Shown here piece after piece: positions 31,445 through 40,306 of a DNA stretch of 60,895 nt (its first letter is position 1; each line of letters starts with the position of its first letter). Origin of the DNA: Muribaculaceae bacterium (GTDB lineage: Bacteria > Bacteroidota > Bacteroidia > Bacteroidales > Muribaculaceae); the NCBI GenBank assembly GCA_023667015.1, contig JAMPAX010000001.1:413939-474833 (forward strand). The letters are read 5' to 3'. The notes below the pieces were generated by a model. That model was given only the letters and a program-made list of their open reading frames with translations, was not told where the DNA came from and did no database searches. Made by a program: the position numbers and the translations under genes.

Positions 31445-32677
31445 TCACTTGTTGATGACGTTTCGTTCTTTAATTCTTTCGATTTCCCTCTGAAGATCTT
31501 TCGGAAGGTCGCAACGATGTTTATGACACGACATCTCCAGGGAGTACATTCTGGCTATGCAGTAGTTGACATGGTCGCATGAACAGCGATGGTTTTCTTC
31601 GGCCATCATTCTGTTGACGAAGTCAGGTTCGTTGATAAGCGCGCGTCCCAGCTGCAGAAACTCAAAGCCGGAGTCAAGGACCTTGTCAGCCCCCTTGCGG
31701 TCTACCACACCGCCTACGTATACCAGCGTGCCATTCAGCTCCTCGCGGAATCTGCGGGCATCGTCCAGAAAGTAAAGCTCCTTGAAAGGAACGGTAGGAA
31801 TCATCAGTTTGCCAGCCATCCTTACGCCATATTTCATCCATAGCTGAGGCATATAATGGGTCAGAGTGCGTATAGGCATCTCACCGCGCATTACGTACAT
31901 TGGAGCCTTGCTGACAAACCCTCCGGAGAGTACCAGGGCATGAACGCCGAGGTTTTCCAGCTCTTTAGCCACCGTCAGACAATCCTCAATCTCCAGCCCA
32001 CCCTTAAAACCATCGCGCATATTGGTCTTGACGAGTACACCCATATCGTTGCCGGCTTGTTTCATCACCTCCTCCATGACCATTCGCATGAAGCGCATAC
32101 GATTATCGAGGGAGCCGCCAAACTCATCGCGGCGATGGTTGGTGTAAGGGGAGAGGAATTGCGAGATAAGATAGCCATGCCCGGCATGCACCTCCACACA
32201 GTCGAAGCCGGCATCGCGGGCGGTGTTGACAGCCTGTCCGAAGTCACCGGCGAGCTGTTTGAGCTCATCGCGCTTCAGGCCCCGCGCCCATGTGGGTGAG
32301 TAAAGGTTGAACCCGCTCGAAGCAGCCACCGGCATCCCTCCGGCAGTAGACCTATGGGTCATATTGCCGCAGTGGCCGATTTGAATTGAAGCCTTGGCTC
32401 CGGCAGCATGAATGCGGTCGGTAATCTCGCGCAGGGGAGATACTATCTCCGGACGGAGCCAGAGTTGAGTTTTAAAACTGAGAGCCGAGCGACACACCCC
32501 GGCATAGGCCAGAGTAGTCATACCCACGCCCCCCTCAGCCACGGAGATATGATAATCGGCAAGAGCTTGGGTAGGATTATTATCCTTCCCCATACCTTCA
32601 AAAGCTGCCGAGCGAATAGTTCGATTGCGAAGTTCAACAGGCCCAATCTTAGCCGCAGTAAAAAGCTTAGACATCAT
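31445..32677 (-). CDS. Old Yellow Enzyme-family NADH:flavin oxidoreductase (possible 5-beta-reductase)
   Basis: About 410 residues from the ATG pair at 32,677/32,674; the longer frame reads through the preceding gene. An FMN-binding TIM barrel with KIGPVELRNRTIRSA, SIQIGHCGN, the catalytic HAGHGYLISQFLSP and EFGGSLDNRMRF. The C-terminus has a Cys cluster (CSCDHVNYC, then MSCHKH), as in the iron-sulfur-containing BaiCD/dienoyl-CoA reductase branch, but the second FAD/NADPH domain of that branch is missing. Single-domain proteins of this kind act as steroid 5-beta-reductases in gut Bacteroidales clusters. This role is inferred from the adjacent 5-alpha-reductase gene. Confidence 0.82.
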   Translation of the reverse strand: MMSKLFTAAKIGPVELRNRTIRSAAFEGMGKDNNPTQALADYHISVAEGGVGMTTLAYAGVCRSALSFKTQLWLRPEIVSPLREITDRIHAAGAKASIQIGHCGNMTHRSTAGGMPVAASSGFNLYSPTWARGLKRDELKQLAGDFGQAVNTARDAGFDCVEVHAGHGYLISQFLSPYTNHRRDEFGGSLDNRMRFMRMVMEEVMKQAGNDMGVLVKTNMRDGFKGGLEIEDCLTVAKELENLGVHALVLSGGFVSKAPMYVMRGEMPIRTLTHYMPQLWMKYGVRMAGKLMIPTVPFKELYFLDDARRFREELNGTLVYVGGVVDRKGADKVLDSGFEFLQLGRALINEPDFVNRMMAEENHRCSCDHVNYCIARMYSLEMSCHKHRCDLPKDLQREIERIKERNVINK

Positions 32678-32688
32678 AGGAAATAATT

Positions 32689-33465
32689 TTAGAAGATGAA
32701 GGGGATAATGTATTTGCGATGGAGGGTGGTGTAGGAGTCGCCGAATTCGGAGATGTATCTCCGATGGAGTGTGCGCGCTCGAGGAGCGAGGTTGGCGAAG
32801 GTCCAGAGGAAGAAGACTAAACCGCCGATGCTCCATGTCAGGATGGCATAGCCGAGCCATTCTGTGAGCTCGCCGAGATAGTTGGCAGATGTGACGTATT
32901 TAAACATCCCTCCCTTGGGGATATAATGCCGTGTGTCGCCGGGTTTGCGCAGGTTGCGTATGATATGGTCGGAATGCAGGTTGATACCCATCCCCGCGAT
33001 GAATATAATTATTCCGAGGATAAACTGTGGAGAATAGAGCCATGAGACGGGATATGTGTCTGCCGGAGATACATAGAAGAACCACCCGCCGATCAGATAA
33101 GCATTAATGATATTGAACGCAGCTCCCATGATTGGTATCAACAGAGCCATCCTGCTCTTCCCCTTCATCATCATTGGAAAGATGAACGAACGCTGGAAAT
33201 AATGTATTAGGAAGAGAAGTGTCATGATAGCAGGAACTGCGAGGGTGCGACGGTCGGAACACTCCCAGAGAAGAGCCATAGCCAAGAAGGCCGGAGCCTC
33301 CATAAGTACCCAGCCGAGACGATTGGAAATCGAAGGACCCCATTTCGGAGAATACATCATGCCATAAGGAGCCTTGAAAAAGAAAAGAGCCACAAACACC
33401 ACTGCGGCAAGAACAGCCATCACTGCGGCCACCGTCATATATGTAGAATATTCAAACATAGGCAT
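32689..33465 (-). CDS. 3-oxo-5-alpha-steroid 4-dehydrogenase (steroid 5-alpha-reductase) family
   Basis: 258 residues with about six membrane helices, the length of animal SRD5A1/2. The C-terminal third carries the family signature: INLHSDHIIRNLRKPGD, then IPKGGMFKYVTSANYLGE, then EWLGYAILTWS, and the final KYIIPFIF typical of SRD5A proteins. The family reduces the delta-4 double bond of 3-oxo steroids with NAD(P)H to the 5-alpha (allo) form. It is the first gene of the operon. A bile-acid or steroid-hormone substrate is likely; a plant- or host-sterol substrate cannot be excluded. Confidence 0.9.
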   Translation of the reverse strand: MPMFEYSTYMTVAAVMAVLAAVVFVALFFFKAPYGMMYSPKWGPSISNRLGWVLMEAPAFLAMALLWECSDRRTLAVPAIMTLLFLIHYFQRSFIFPMMMKGKSRMALLIPIMGAAFNIINAYLIGGWFFYVSPADTYPVSWLYSPQFILGIIIFIAGMGINLHSDHIIRNLRKPGDTRHYIPKGGMFKYVTSANYLGELTEWLGYAILTWSIGGLVFFLWTFANLAPRARTLHRRYISEFGDSYTTLHRKYIIPFIF

Positions 33466-33517
33466 AAATCATTATATAATGGACATACTCATGGGTATGC
33501 AAAACATTACTTGTCGA

Positions 33518-33555
33518 AAGACTTCAGTCCTGGTGGGTATGCAACCCACTCAGGG
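33518..33555. repeat. REP-like palindromic repeat, copy 1
   Basis: TTCAGTC followed by GTGGGT-ATGC-ACCCAC, a hairpin, upstream of the 5-alpha-reductase gene. The copy at 42,322-42,358 shares the AAGA-TTTCAGTC context and a GTGGGT-TTGCA-ACCCAC hairpin. It looks like the scattered REP elements mobilised by RAYT transposases; no such transposase is in the window. Confidence 0.5.
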
Positions 33556-33611
33556 GTTGTTTCTGACTGCTATGGATTGTAAACCCACAGCAACTAAGAA
33601 TCAGGAGAGAT

Positions 33612-33875
33612 TTATGGGTTTTTAACAGAGGTTTCGTCGACTAAATCAACCTCTCTGCAAAAAAGAGCTTTTAGGGCATTATAGAAATCAATAAAATTGT
33701 CGCTATAGTTACTATAATAGATATCTGAATTGAAGTTAACGAGGATGTCATTGTCACTATCTTTGTTAAATCTGTTTGTCAGGATGGAGCCAAAAGCATA
33801 TAGTTTATGAACCTTATACTTCCGGCATAGGGCAAATAACTTGTGGATGTTTTCGGTTATAATATGCATTGCCAA
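33612..33875 (-). CDS. Minimal nucleotidyltransferase (MNT) domain protein, orphan
   Basis: 87 residues. LYAFGSILTNRFNKDSDNDILVNF is the GS..(R/F)..SD.D motif of minimal nucleotidyltransferases, including a metal-binding Asp pair in SDNDI. CREVDLVDETSVKNP at the end matches the family, but the usual last ten or so residues are missing because of a TAA. MNT proteins often pair with a HEPN RNase toxin and inactivate it by AMP transfer; no HEPN gene is adjacent here. It may be a remnant of such a pair. Confidence 0.75.
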   Translation of the reverse strand: MAMHIITENIHKLFALCRKYKVHKLYAFGSILTNRFNKDSDNDILVNFNSDIYYSNYSDNFIDFYNALKALFCREVDLVDETSVKNP

Positions 33876-33957
33876 AATTTCTTATTCTCTACAAAAATAG
33901 TAATTTCTAAATATAATGGCAAACACTGCTTAAAATTTCTGACACCGGCTCATAGAA

Positions 33958-33988
33958 AAGGCGGGGACGCTTGTTGCGCCCCCGCCTT
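33958..33988 (-). terminator. Terminator of the first giant surface-protein gene
   Basis: A 13-bp G+C-rich stem AAGGCGGGG-CGC/GCG-CCCCGCCTT with one mismatch and TTTT on the minus strand, 29 bp after the stop at 34,017. Confidence 0.85.
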
Positions 33989-34016
33989 GATTGCGAGTTG
34001 TGGGTTTTATGTTTGA

Positions 34017-37000
34017 TTATTTCACGAGTACTTTGGCTGTTTTCTTGCCGTCTACTACCAGGTAGAGACCCTTTTCGAAGGCGGCAGTCTGATATGCAGC
34101 TGTGGGGTTGATGACCTTCACGAGCTTGCCATCGGCACCGTACACGTTGAGTGTATGTCCGGCCAGTCCGACGAAGGAGATTTCTCCCTTGCCGCCGGCT
34201 ACGCCCTGAAGTATTTCAATAGCGTTGACGCCGGAAACATCAAATCTAAGGTCGGCCATGTTGGAGCGAGGACCTTCGAGTACGTTGCCCTGTGCATCTC
34301 TTACGTATGTACGTACGAAATACTTGGCACCGCCAAACTCTGCAGGATATTCCTTATCGATGAATGAAGTCTCAGTAAGGTTGTCGGCAAGTACTTCCTC
34401 GCCAAATTCCTGGCAGTCGCGCAATACTGCGTAGTGGTCGATATCCCAGCTGCCCATAGACGCGGGTATGAAGGAGATATCATCGAGCATAGCACCGGAG
34501 GCAGCGAATGAGCTGTAGACAAGTGCAAAGTACTTGGTGCCTACAGGAAGCTCATACTCTACGTATTCCCAACCCTTTTCACCAATCTTGGAGAAGGGAC
34601 GCATACGATAGAAGTCGCCATTTTGAGTTTCGGTAGCCTTGTCGGGGTCGAGGTTGTTGCCGGTGAAGGATACCCAGATGTAGACATATTCCTTCTCAGT
34701 AGCAGAGATAGTGTTGTACCAGAAGGAGATAGTCTGAGGATTGGAGCCTACCTGAAGTTCGGGAGAAATCAGCCAGTCGCTTGCCTGATGCTGTTCTGAC
34801 TCTTCATCGCGGATGTAGAGCGGACGAGCGAGGATGCACTTGCTGCCGGAGTGAGCCTGCAGACGGGCATCATCCTTGAAGACAGTCTTTGAAGGATCAA
34901 TGACGGTCCATGCTGAGGGCTGCTCAATGCCGGGCCAGTTAAGGGCAAGGCTACCGGAGCCGATGTCAGAGGGAACACCGCCGTCAACGTCAATGTTCTT
35001 CCAACCACCGAAGGACTCAGTGTTCTGGAACGGCGTTTCAAGCTCGAAGTCCTGGAGATTGCCATAAGAAGTCTGGGGAGCACGCCAGCTCAGAGAAGCT
35101 GTGTTCTCCTCACGGTTGGCCTCGCCACGCAGTGAGCTGACAGTCGGGAGCTGAGAATGATATACATTGACAGTAGCCACACGCTCATTGTTGGAAGGAA
35201 TCTCATCGGGATCAGCCTCAGCGATTGCCTTAATTTTGAGGTAGTCATGCTTAGAGAAGTCGCCATTGATATCGAAGGAAACTGTACGTTCCATCAACTC
35301 GTTGGGGCGGATGGTGAAGTTTGTAGAGCGTTCTTCAACGAGGTTGCCATCAGGCATGAGGAGCTGGATACGGAGCTTCACAGAGCTACGTTCAGTACCG
35401 CTGTTGAGCACGGGGACTCTAACCTGCATGCGGGAACCTACCTGGATGTATTCAGGCACATTCAGAGCATTCACCTTGATATCATGCTCAAGAAGGGGAG
35501 CGATCTCATAGTTGTCGAGAACGAAGTACTCAGTGTCACCGCCGCGCAGTGAGCAACGAATCTGGAGCTCAATCCAAGAATTATCGTGGAACTCAGCGGG
35601 GAGCTCAGCGTTGGCAGTGACCCATTCACCCTTCATCGGTCGATTAGCCTTAAAGGTGTGGACTTTCTTGAAGGTCTGGTCTTTAGAATGACGCCCCCAG
35701 ATTTCGATATCGGAAGGACAGAGAGAGTAGTCCCAGTACTTCAGAGAAATGTTGACACCCTCCTTGAAGCCCTTGGTCTCAGCCTTAGGCAGATAGAGGC
35801 AAGCCTTGGTGGGAGCACCGCTTTCGCTGAATGCCATCAGAGCGCCCTGATTTTCCTGGCATCCGGGGAGGCCATAGTTTTCACATCCATTGTGGTTTTC
35901 CCAGCGTGAGCCGGCATATTCACCCTCAGCCATGAAGCGATAAAGAGTGTGGCTGTAGTTGAAGGCTACGGTATTGAACTCTTCAGCCATAGGAATCTCG
36001 AAGGGAGTGCCTAAAGCGTCGCGCTGGAACAGAGCATTCTGGGAGATACCGCCGGGACTTACAGATACCGGTCCCAGAATGTAGATAGAAAGACTCTTAT
36101 CTTCGGGGCTAAAGGTATAGGTAGTATTTTTGGTAGAGCCTACAGTCTCGTAAACCTGAGCGGAAGTACGCATGTAGATATCATAAGAGAGCTGTGAGGG
36201 ATCTACATAGCCGCCATTGAAGCCTACCTCGCCGGGAGCGTCCCAAGAGAGGGTCATGCTCATGTTGTCCTCAGAGGTTACATAAGTAATGTTCTGGGGA
36301 GGGAGAGGACGGTCGATACCTACGTAGCGACGATAGGTAGTGTGCAAGCCGTCGCCATTGTCGTTGGAGATGTAGATTTCAACTGTATTGAAGCCCAGAG
36401 CGGGTACGTTGCAAGAGAATGATACCTCAGAGCCGGGAAGGCCGGAGATCTCACCGGTGTTATTACCGCAAGTAGCGTGAGCGGTAAGATACTTGTCAGC
36501 GGGAAGAGGATTGCCGATAAGGTCAACCGTCGGGAGCTTCAATGTGATGTTCAGAGCGAGAGCAGCCTTGGGAGCAGCATTAACCACTACGTTTTCGGGG
36601 TTGCCCGGGACTGCAGAGTTCTGACCGTCGAGAGCCTTGACAGTGTGGTTGGAAGTAAACATACCCTTACCGGCAAGAGCCTTGGTAGAGCGGCAGTGGA
36701 GTGCTACGTAATAGTCGCCGGGCTCAGGCACTGCGAAGTTTACAGCTACTGTCTTGGGATTGATAGTTACGTTATAGTCGTCAATGCCGTAGATAAGGTT
36801 GGTGAAGTCTTCGGCATTGGTAGTCTTGCCAATGAAGATATCGAAGCTTTCAAGGCTTTCATATCTGTCAACGCTGTTGACCTCGAAAGAATACTGATAA
36901 AGGATATCAGACTTGTCGAAGTGGAGCAGAGGGAGAACCAACCAGTCGTCGGCATCCTCATAGAGGCTCATCGGATAGATCATACCGGAGCGGTTGGGAT

Positions 37001-38771
37001 CATTCTTGGAGGTTGTATACATCCAAGCGAAGGCATCGTTGGTGGCGTTAATTACGGTAAACAGAGAGCTCTGCTCGGCAGTCGGCATTACAGAGAAGGG
37101 GAGGTTGAGAGCCGCGCCGAATACTCTTTCGATTGTAGCTTTAGCAGAAGTGCGGTTGTGGGAAGTGGCAGTCACGCTGATTTTGTGGGAATCTTGAGAG
37201 ATGTTGGCATCCAGGGTGTAGGAAGTTCCGCTGATGGGGGAAGCGTTTTGCTTCTTGCCGTCGATATAAACGTCGTAGGTGAAGCCGGCTACGTCAACAT
37301 ATCCGAGGTTCACACCTACATTTCCGGGAGCTCTCCAAGAGAGAACTTTGCCGCTGAGAGAGACGTTGGTGGGAGCTACGGGGACGTCGTTGCCGACGTA
37401 CTTAGTCTGCTTGCGCACGGGGCTGTCGTATTCGCCGATGGAGCAAATGGTAGTGAAAGTATGCATACCTTCGGTAGTGTTTACGTCGAAAGTAGCGGAC
37501 TCACCGGGCTTGAGGTCTCTGGTGAATATTACGTTACCGTCGATGCTTACTTTAGTCTTCACAGCTGTGGACTCGGGGATTGCCAAGCCGTAGTAGGTAG
37601 TAGTGGGAGCAGTGACGGTCATTTTGCCGCTGAGCTGGTTGGTGTTGAAGACGATATCAGCCATTGCGGGGAGCTCGGGAGCTTCCATGGCTGCGAGTTC
37701 GTCGGTGCAGACGATGGAGCTGATGAAGCCCTGGGAGGCAGAGCCAGAGATATAGCCTATGTCAAACACTTCCCAAGTTTCGGGATCGATAGTTATGTAG
37801 GCATTACCATTTTCCTGATCGCGATAGATAGCTACGTAGCACTGATCCATAGGAGAATATGCTATAGCAGCCGCACCGGATTTGAAGGGGAAAACGGTAT
37901 AGTCGATTTCCAGAGTGCCCACAGGAATAGCACGTCCATTCTTCTGCCCGTCGGAGATGTCTACTTCCATCACATTGTTGTCCTCATCGAAGGCGTACAT
38001 CTTGGTGTCAGTGGGATTGTAGATAATAGCACCTACACTATTAGTTGAGACACGTCCGAGCATAGTGAGCGACCAATCCTTAGGATCGACCTTCACGAGA
38101 TTGGAGGGAGTGTCATTGGAAGTAGTAAGGCCATAGAATACTTGTTTTGCAGGGTTCCAGGCCAGAGAATATACCTGAGAGTCAGAGTTCATGTCGAAGC
38201 TGTGGGAGTCCACAATTCGTCCGGTAGAAAGCTCAATCTCATTCCATACGTAGCCTGAAGGAATTAGACCTCCCTGAGCCTGAGGTACATACAAGATACC
38301 ATCTTTATAGGCACTACCCTGGAAAGCATAGTCCACGTCGCCGTATACCTGACAGTATTGGGCACCGGAGTATACATCCCGAGATGACAGAGCAGAGGAA
38401 TTGATGGAGATGAGTTTTGCATGACGAGCCTCAGTCATAGTCAAATGGCGGGGCATGATGGCGTAGAGATTGGCTCGTGGGTTCTGGATTGTGCGGGTAA
38501 GTGTCGATGAGTGACGCTTACCGCGAACCTCGCTGACGAACTGAAGGCCGTCGCCAACAGGCTGGAGCTTGTCGTTAGGATCTGTAAGACCGATGCTGCG
38601 CAGATAGCGTGCGGCGGGACGGCGCTCAGAGTCCTTGATGGGCTTCAGCACTCCCGGTTCCTCAGCACCCGGACGTAGAGCGTGCCAGCGTTCTGCAGTT
38701 GCGGTAGTGGCTAAAAGCGCCGTCGCAACTACTACGGCCGACATGGCTCCCTTAGTGTAGAAACGTTTCAT
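34017..38771 (-). CDS. Giant secreted protein with type IX-like C-terminal sorting domain (paralogue A)
   Basis: 1584 residues. A signal peptide (GAMSAVVVATALLATTATA) is followed by a propeller-like region of repeated short strands (residues about 120-400, for example SLAWNPAKQVFYGL and IIYNPTDTKMYAF). Fibronectin type III-like modules follow (APTNVSLSGKVLSWRAP, PPQNITYVTSEDN), with two jelly-roll choice-of-anchor-J-like modules around residues 930-1100 and 1255-1450. The C-terminus (TLNVYGADGKLVK, GLYLVV, TAKVLVK) resembles a type A T9SS sorting signal. It is probably exported through the type IX system and attached to the surface or released. A full-length paralogue lies at 48,420-53,183. 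Ligand unknown. Confidence 0.85.
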   Translation of the reverse strand: MKRFYTKGAMSAVVVATALLATTATAERWHALRPGAEEPGVLKPIKDSERRPAARYLRSIGLTDPNDKLQPVGDGLQFVSEVRGKRHSSTLTRTIQNPRANLYAIMPRHLTMTEARHAKLISINSSALSSRDVYSGAQYCQVYGDVDYAFQGSAYKDGILYVPQAQGGLIPSGYVWNEIELSTGRIVDSHSFDMNSDSQVYSLAWNPAKQVFYGLTTSNDTPSNLVKVDPKDWSLTMLGRVSTNSVGAIIYNPTDTKMYAFDEDNNVMEVDISDGQKNGRAIPVGTLEIDYTVFPFKSGAAAIAYSPMDQCYVAIYRDQENGNAYITIDPETWEVFDIGYISGSASQGFISSIVCTDELAAMEAPELPAMADIVFNTNQLSGKMTVTAPTTTYYGLAIPESTAVKTKVSIDGNVIFTRDLKPGESATFDVNTTEGMHTFTTICSIGEYDSPVRKQTKYVGNDVPVAPTNVSLSGKVLSWRAPGNVGVNLGYVDVAGFTYDVYIDGKKQNASPISGTSYTLDANISQDSHKISVTATSHNRTSAKATIERVFGAALNLPFSVMPTAEQSSLFTVINATNDAFAWMYTTSKNDPNRSGMIYPMSLYEDADDWLVLPLLHFDKSDILYQYSFEVNSVDRYESLESFDIFIGKTTNAEDFTNLIYGIDDYNVTINPKTVAVNFAVPEPGDYYVALHCRSTKALAGKGMFTSNHTVKALDGQNSAVPGNPENVVVNAAPKAALALNITLKLPTVDLIGNPLPADKYLTAHATCGNNTGEISGLPGSEVSFSCNVPALGFNTVEIYISNDNGDGLHTTYRRYVGIDRPLPPQNITYVTSEDNMSMTLSWDAPGEVGFNGGYVDPSQLSYDIYMRTSAQVYETVGSTKNTTYTFSPEDKSLSIYILGPVSVSPGGISQNALFQRDALGTPFEIPMAEEFNTVAFNYSHTLYRFMAEGEYAGSRWENHNGCENYGLPGCQENQGALMAFSESGAPTKACLYLPKAETKGFKEGVNISLKYWDYSLCPSDIEIWGRHSKDQTFKKVHTFKANRPMKGEWVTANAELPAEFHDNSWIELQIRCSLRGGDTEYFVLDNYEIAPLLEHDIKVNALNVPEYIQVGSRMQVRVPVLNSGTERSSVKLRIQLLMPDGNLVEERSTNFTIRPNELMERTVSFDINGDFSKHDYLKIKAIAEADPDEIPSNNERVATVNVYHSQLPTVSSLRGEANREENTASLSWRAPQTSYGNLQDFELETPFQNTESFGGWKNIDVDGGVPSDIGSGSLALNWPGIEQPSAWTVIDPSKTVFKDDARLQAHSGSKCILARPLYIRDEESEQHQASDWLISPELQVGSNPQTISFWYNTISATEKEYVYIWVSFTGNNLDPDKATETQNGDFYRMRPFSKIGEKGWEYVEYELPVGTKYFALVYSSFAASGAMLDDISFIPASMGSWDIDHYAVLRDCQEFGEEVLADNLTETSFIDKEYPAEFGGAKYFVRTYVRDAQGNVLEGPRSNMADLRFDVSGVNAIEILQGVAGGKGEISFVGLAGHTLNVYGADGKLVKVINPTAAYQTAAFEKGLYLVVDGKKTAKVLVK

Positions 38772-38917
38772 GTCTGTTTATTTAAAAGAGTTTGATGTTG
38801 TTGTTTGTTTATATTCAGTTAGTTATAAAGAGTGTGATAGCAACTTTCTTTTGCCGGAATGAATTAATGCTTACAATTTCAAACGCTAAAGTTAGTTATC
38901 TTATTCTTTAGGATTCC

Positions 38918-38925
38918 CAAAGTTA
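38918..38925 (-). promoter_or_regulatory. -7 box upstream of giant secreted protein A
   Basis: The minus strand reads TAACTTTG about 150 bp upstream of the start at 38,771. No TTG at the usual distance. The rest of the 38,772-39,000 gap is AT-rich with T runs. Confidence 0.4.
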
Positions 38926-39000
38926 AGATAATTTTTTGGAAAATTACGTTTTTTTAAGAAAAAATTGTTGTTTTTCGATAAAAAATATACTTTTTTTAAG

Positions 39001-39372
39001 TCATATGACATTTCGGTAGATGGTCCAAGCAGCTGTGATGACGGCGAAGGCTATGATGGCGGGTACTGAGCCTACCGTGCGATTTAGTTTTGGTCCATAT
39101 TCCTTCGATAGATTCCCACAAAGTAGTATCAGCATATAGGGAAACATGACCATCAGATAAGGGTTCACCCTCCAGGCTGCCGCGATGTTACCATGTAGCA
39201 TGGCGTGGATAAAGCGCTGACTACCACACCCGGGACATTCCAGTCCTGTCAGCTGTTTTAGCATACATTTGGGCATCCATACGTAGTCCGTAGGATTGAA
39301 GAGGAAATAGAAGACGCCAATCAGGACTATGACGGCAATGATGGCAACAGTTCTGAGACTTATCCCTTTCAT
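39001..39372 (-). CDS. DUF2752 membrane protein
   Basis: 123 residues with three membrane helices (VAIIAVIVLIGVFYFLF, PYLMVMFPYMLILLCG, IIAFAVITAAWTIY). The central loop CPGCGSQRFIHAMLHGNIAAAW is the DUF2752 signature, with two Cys and a His that could bind metal. Its ATG overlaps the stop of the dispanin fusion gene by four bases, so the two are co-expressed. Function unknown. Confidence 0.88.
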   Translation of the reverse strand: MKGISLRTVAIIAVIVLIGVFYFLFNPTDYVWMPKCMLKQLTGLECPGCGSQRFIHAMLHGNIAAAWRVNPYLMVMFPYMLILLCGNLSKEYGPKLNRTVGSVPAIIAFAVITAAWTIYRNVI

Positions 39373-40286
39373 CCCGGGAACAACAGCGACAGAGGCATAC
39401 TGAAGGTGTTTGCCACAAGTCCTGCCACAATCGATACGATAATCCAGATTTCAGCTCGTCGTGAAGACTTCCAGGCTCCCTCAATGTCTCCGGAATAATA
39501 TTGAGAATTTACTCTCGAGGAGTAGTAAATTGCTACCACCGACGGTATAAGACAGCAGAGTATGAGGGATACAATAGCCCATACCAAATAGTTGGGAGGC
39601 ATCTTCTTAGGATCGAGAATAGGGGGCTGACCCGCTGGATGAGGAGCCGCCGGGGGAGTCTGTGGTATAGCGGGAGCGCAGGTTTGCGGTGGCGCAGTAC
39701 TAATATGTAGCGCTTCAGCCCATTCAGATTCGGGAGATGGAAGGGATGTTGGAATCTCAGGTACGTCTTCGGGATTCGGAATTGCCGGAGACTCAATATT
39801 GTCTTGCTCCTTGTCGAGGGCGCATATGGCGGCCACCACGGCTCGTGGCCAGAGGTTTTCCGCTCTGGCCGGTGTCGATTCAATCAGAGTTTTTTCCCCA
39901 TCGGGATAGAGTGCGGAAATCGACTTGTGAGATTCATAGACGCCATCGGGGGCAGTCACCGAGAGGTCGTCTTCAACGAGGATAGCCCCGGGGAAAGTCT
40001 CTACCAGAAGTGTCGGAATGGGGAGGTCGAAGTCATCGACCAAAACGATTCTGACTCCTTGCAGTTGTAGGTAATGAACGATTTCTTCAGGATTGTTGGC
40101 CCATACTTTCGGCTCGAAGACGGCTACGCCGACTCCTAAGGTTTGCAATGCCATTGCCGCCGGAGTTCCTTCACTGTCGGTGAGGAGGCAGGCTGTAGAT
40201 ATTCGGTTTCCTTCTTTGAAGAATTCAGTTACGTGGATACCATGGCGGCCTTCGCCGGAGGATATAATTGCAATTTTGGTGGTCAT
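39369..40286 (-). CDS. PurN-like/CD225 (dispanin) fusion membrane protein
   Basis: 305 residues from the ATG at 40,286. The N-terminal 110 residues (TTKIAIISSGEGRHGI, then ISTACLLTDSEGTPAAMALQ) follow the Rossmann-like formyltransferase fold of PurN. However, the NIHPSLLP catalytic segment of PurN corresponds to GAILVED here, so the Asn and His of the active site are missing. A Pro-rich linker leads to a C-terminal CD225/dispanin domain: PPNYLVWAIVSLILCCLIPSV, YYSGDIEGAWKSSRRAEIW and a second helix. A sensory or scaffold role is inferred. It sits between an MsbA-like exporter and a DUF2752 gene. Confidence 0.75.
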   Translation of the reverse strand: MTTKIAIISSGEGRHGIHVTEFFKEGNRISTACLLTDSEGTPAAMALQTLGVGVAVFEPKVWANNPEEIVHYLQLQGVRIVLVDDFDLPIPTLLVETFPGAILVEDDLSVTAPDGVYESHKSISALYPDGEKTLIESTPARAENLWPRAVVAAICALDKEQDNIESPAIPNPEDVPEIPTSLPSPESEWAEALHISTAPPQTCAPAIPQTPPAAPHPAGQPPILDPKKMPPNYLVWAIVSLILCCLIPSVVAIYYSSRVNSQYYSGDIEGAWKSSRRAEIWIIVSIVAGLVANTFSMPLSLLFPG

Positions 40287-40306
40287 GTCAGTGTCAGTGT
40301 TTGGTG

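Noticed and set aside
36477..38048. A 523-codon open frame on the plus strand opposite the first giant secreted protein
   Set aside because: The minus-strand gene has a signal peptide, recognisable modules and a sorting domain. The antisense frame is a codon-bias shadow with no start signal or family likeness.
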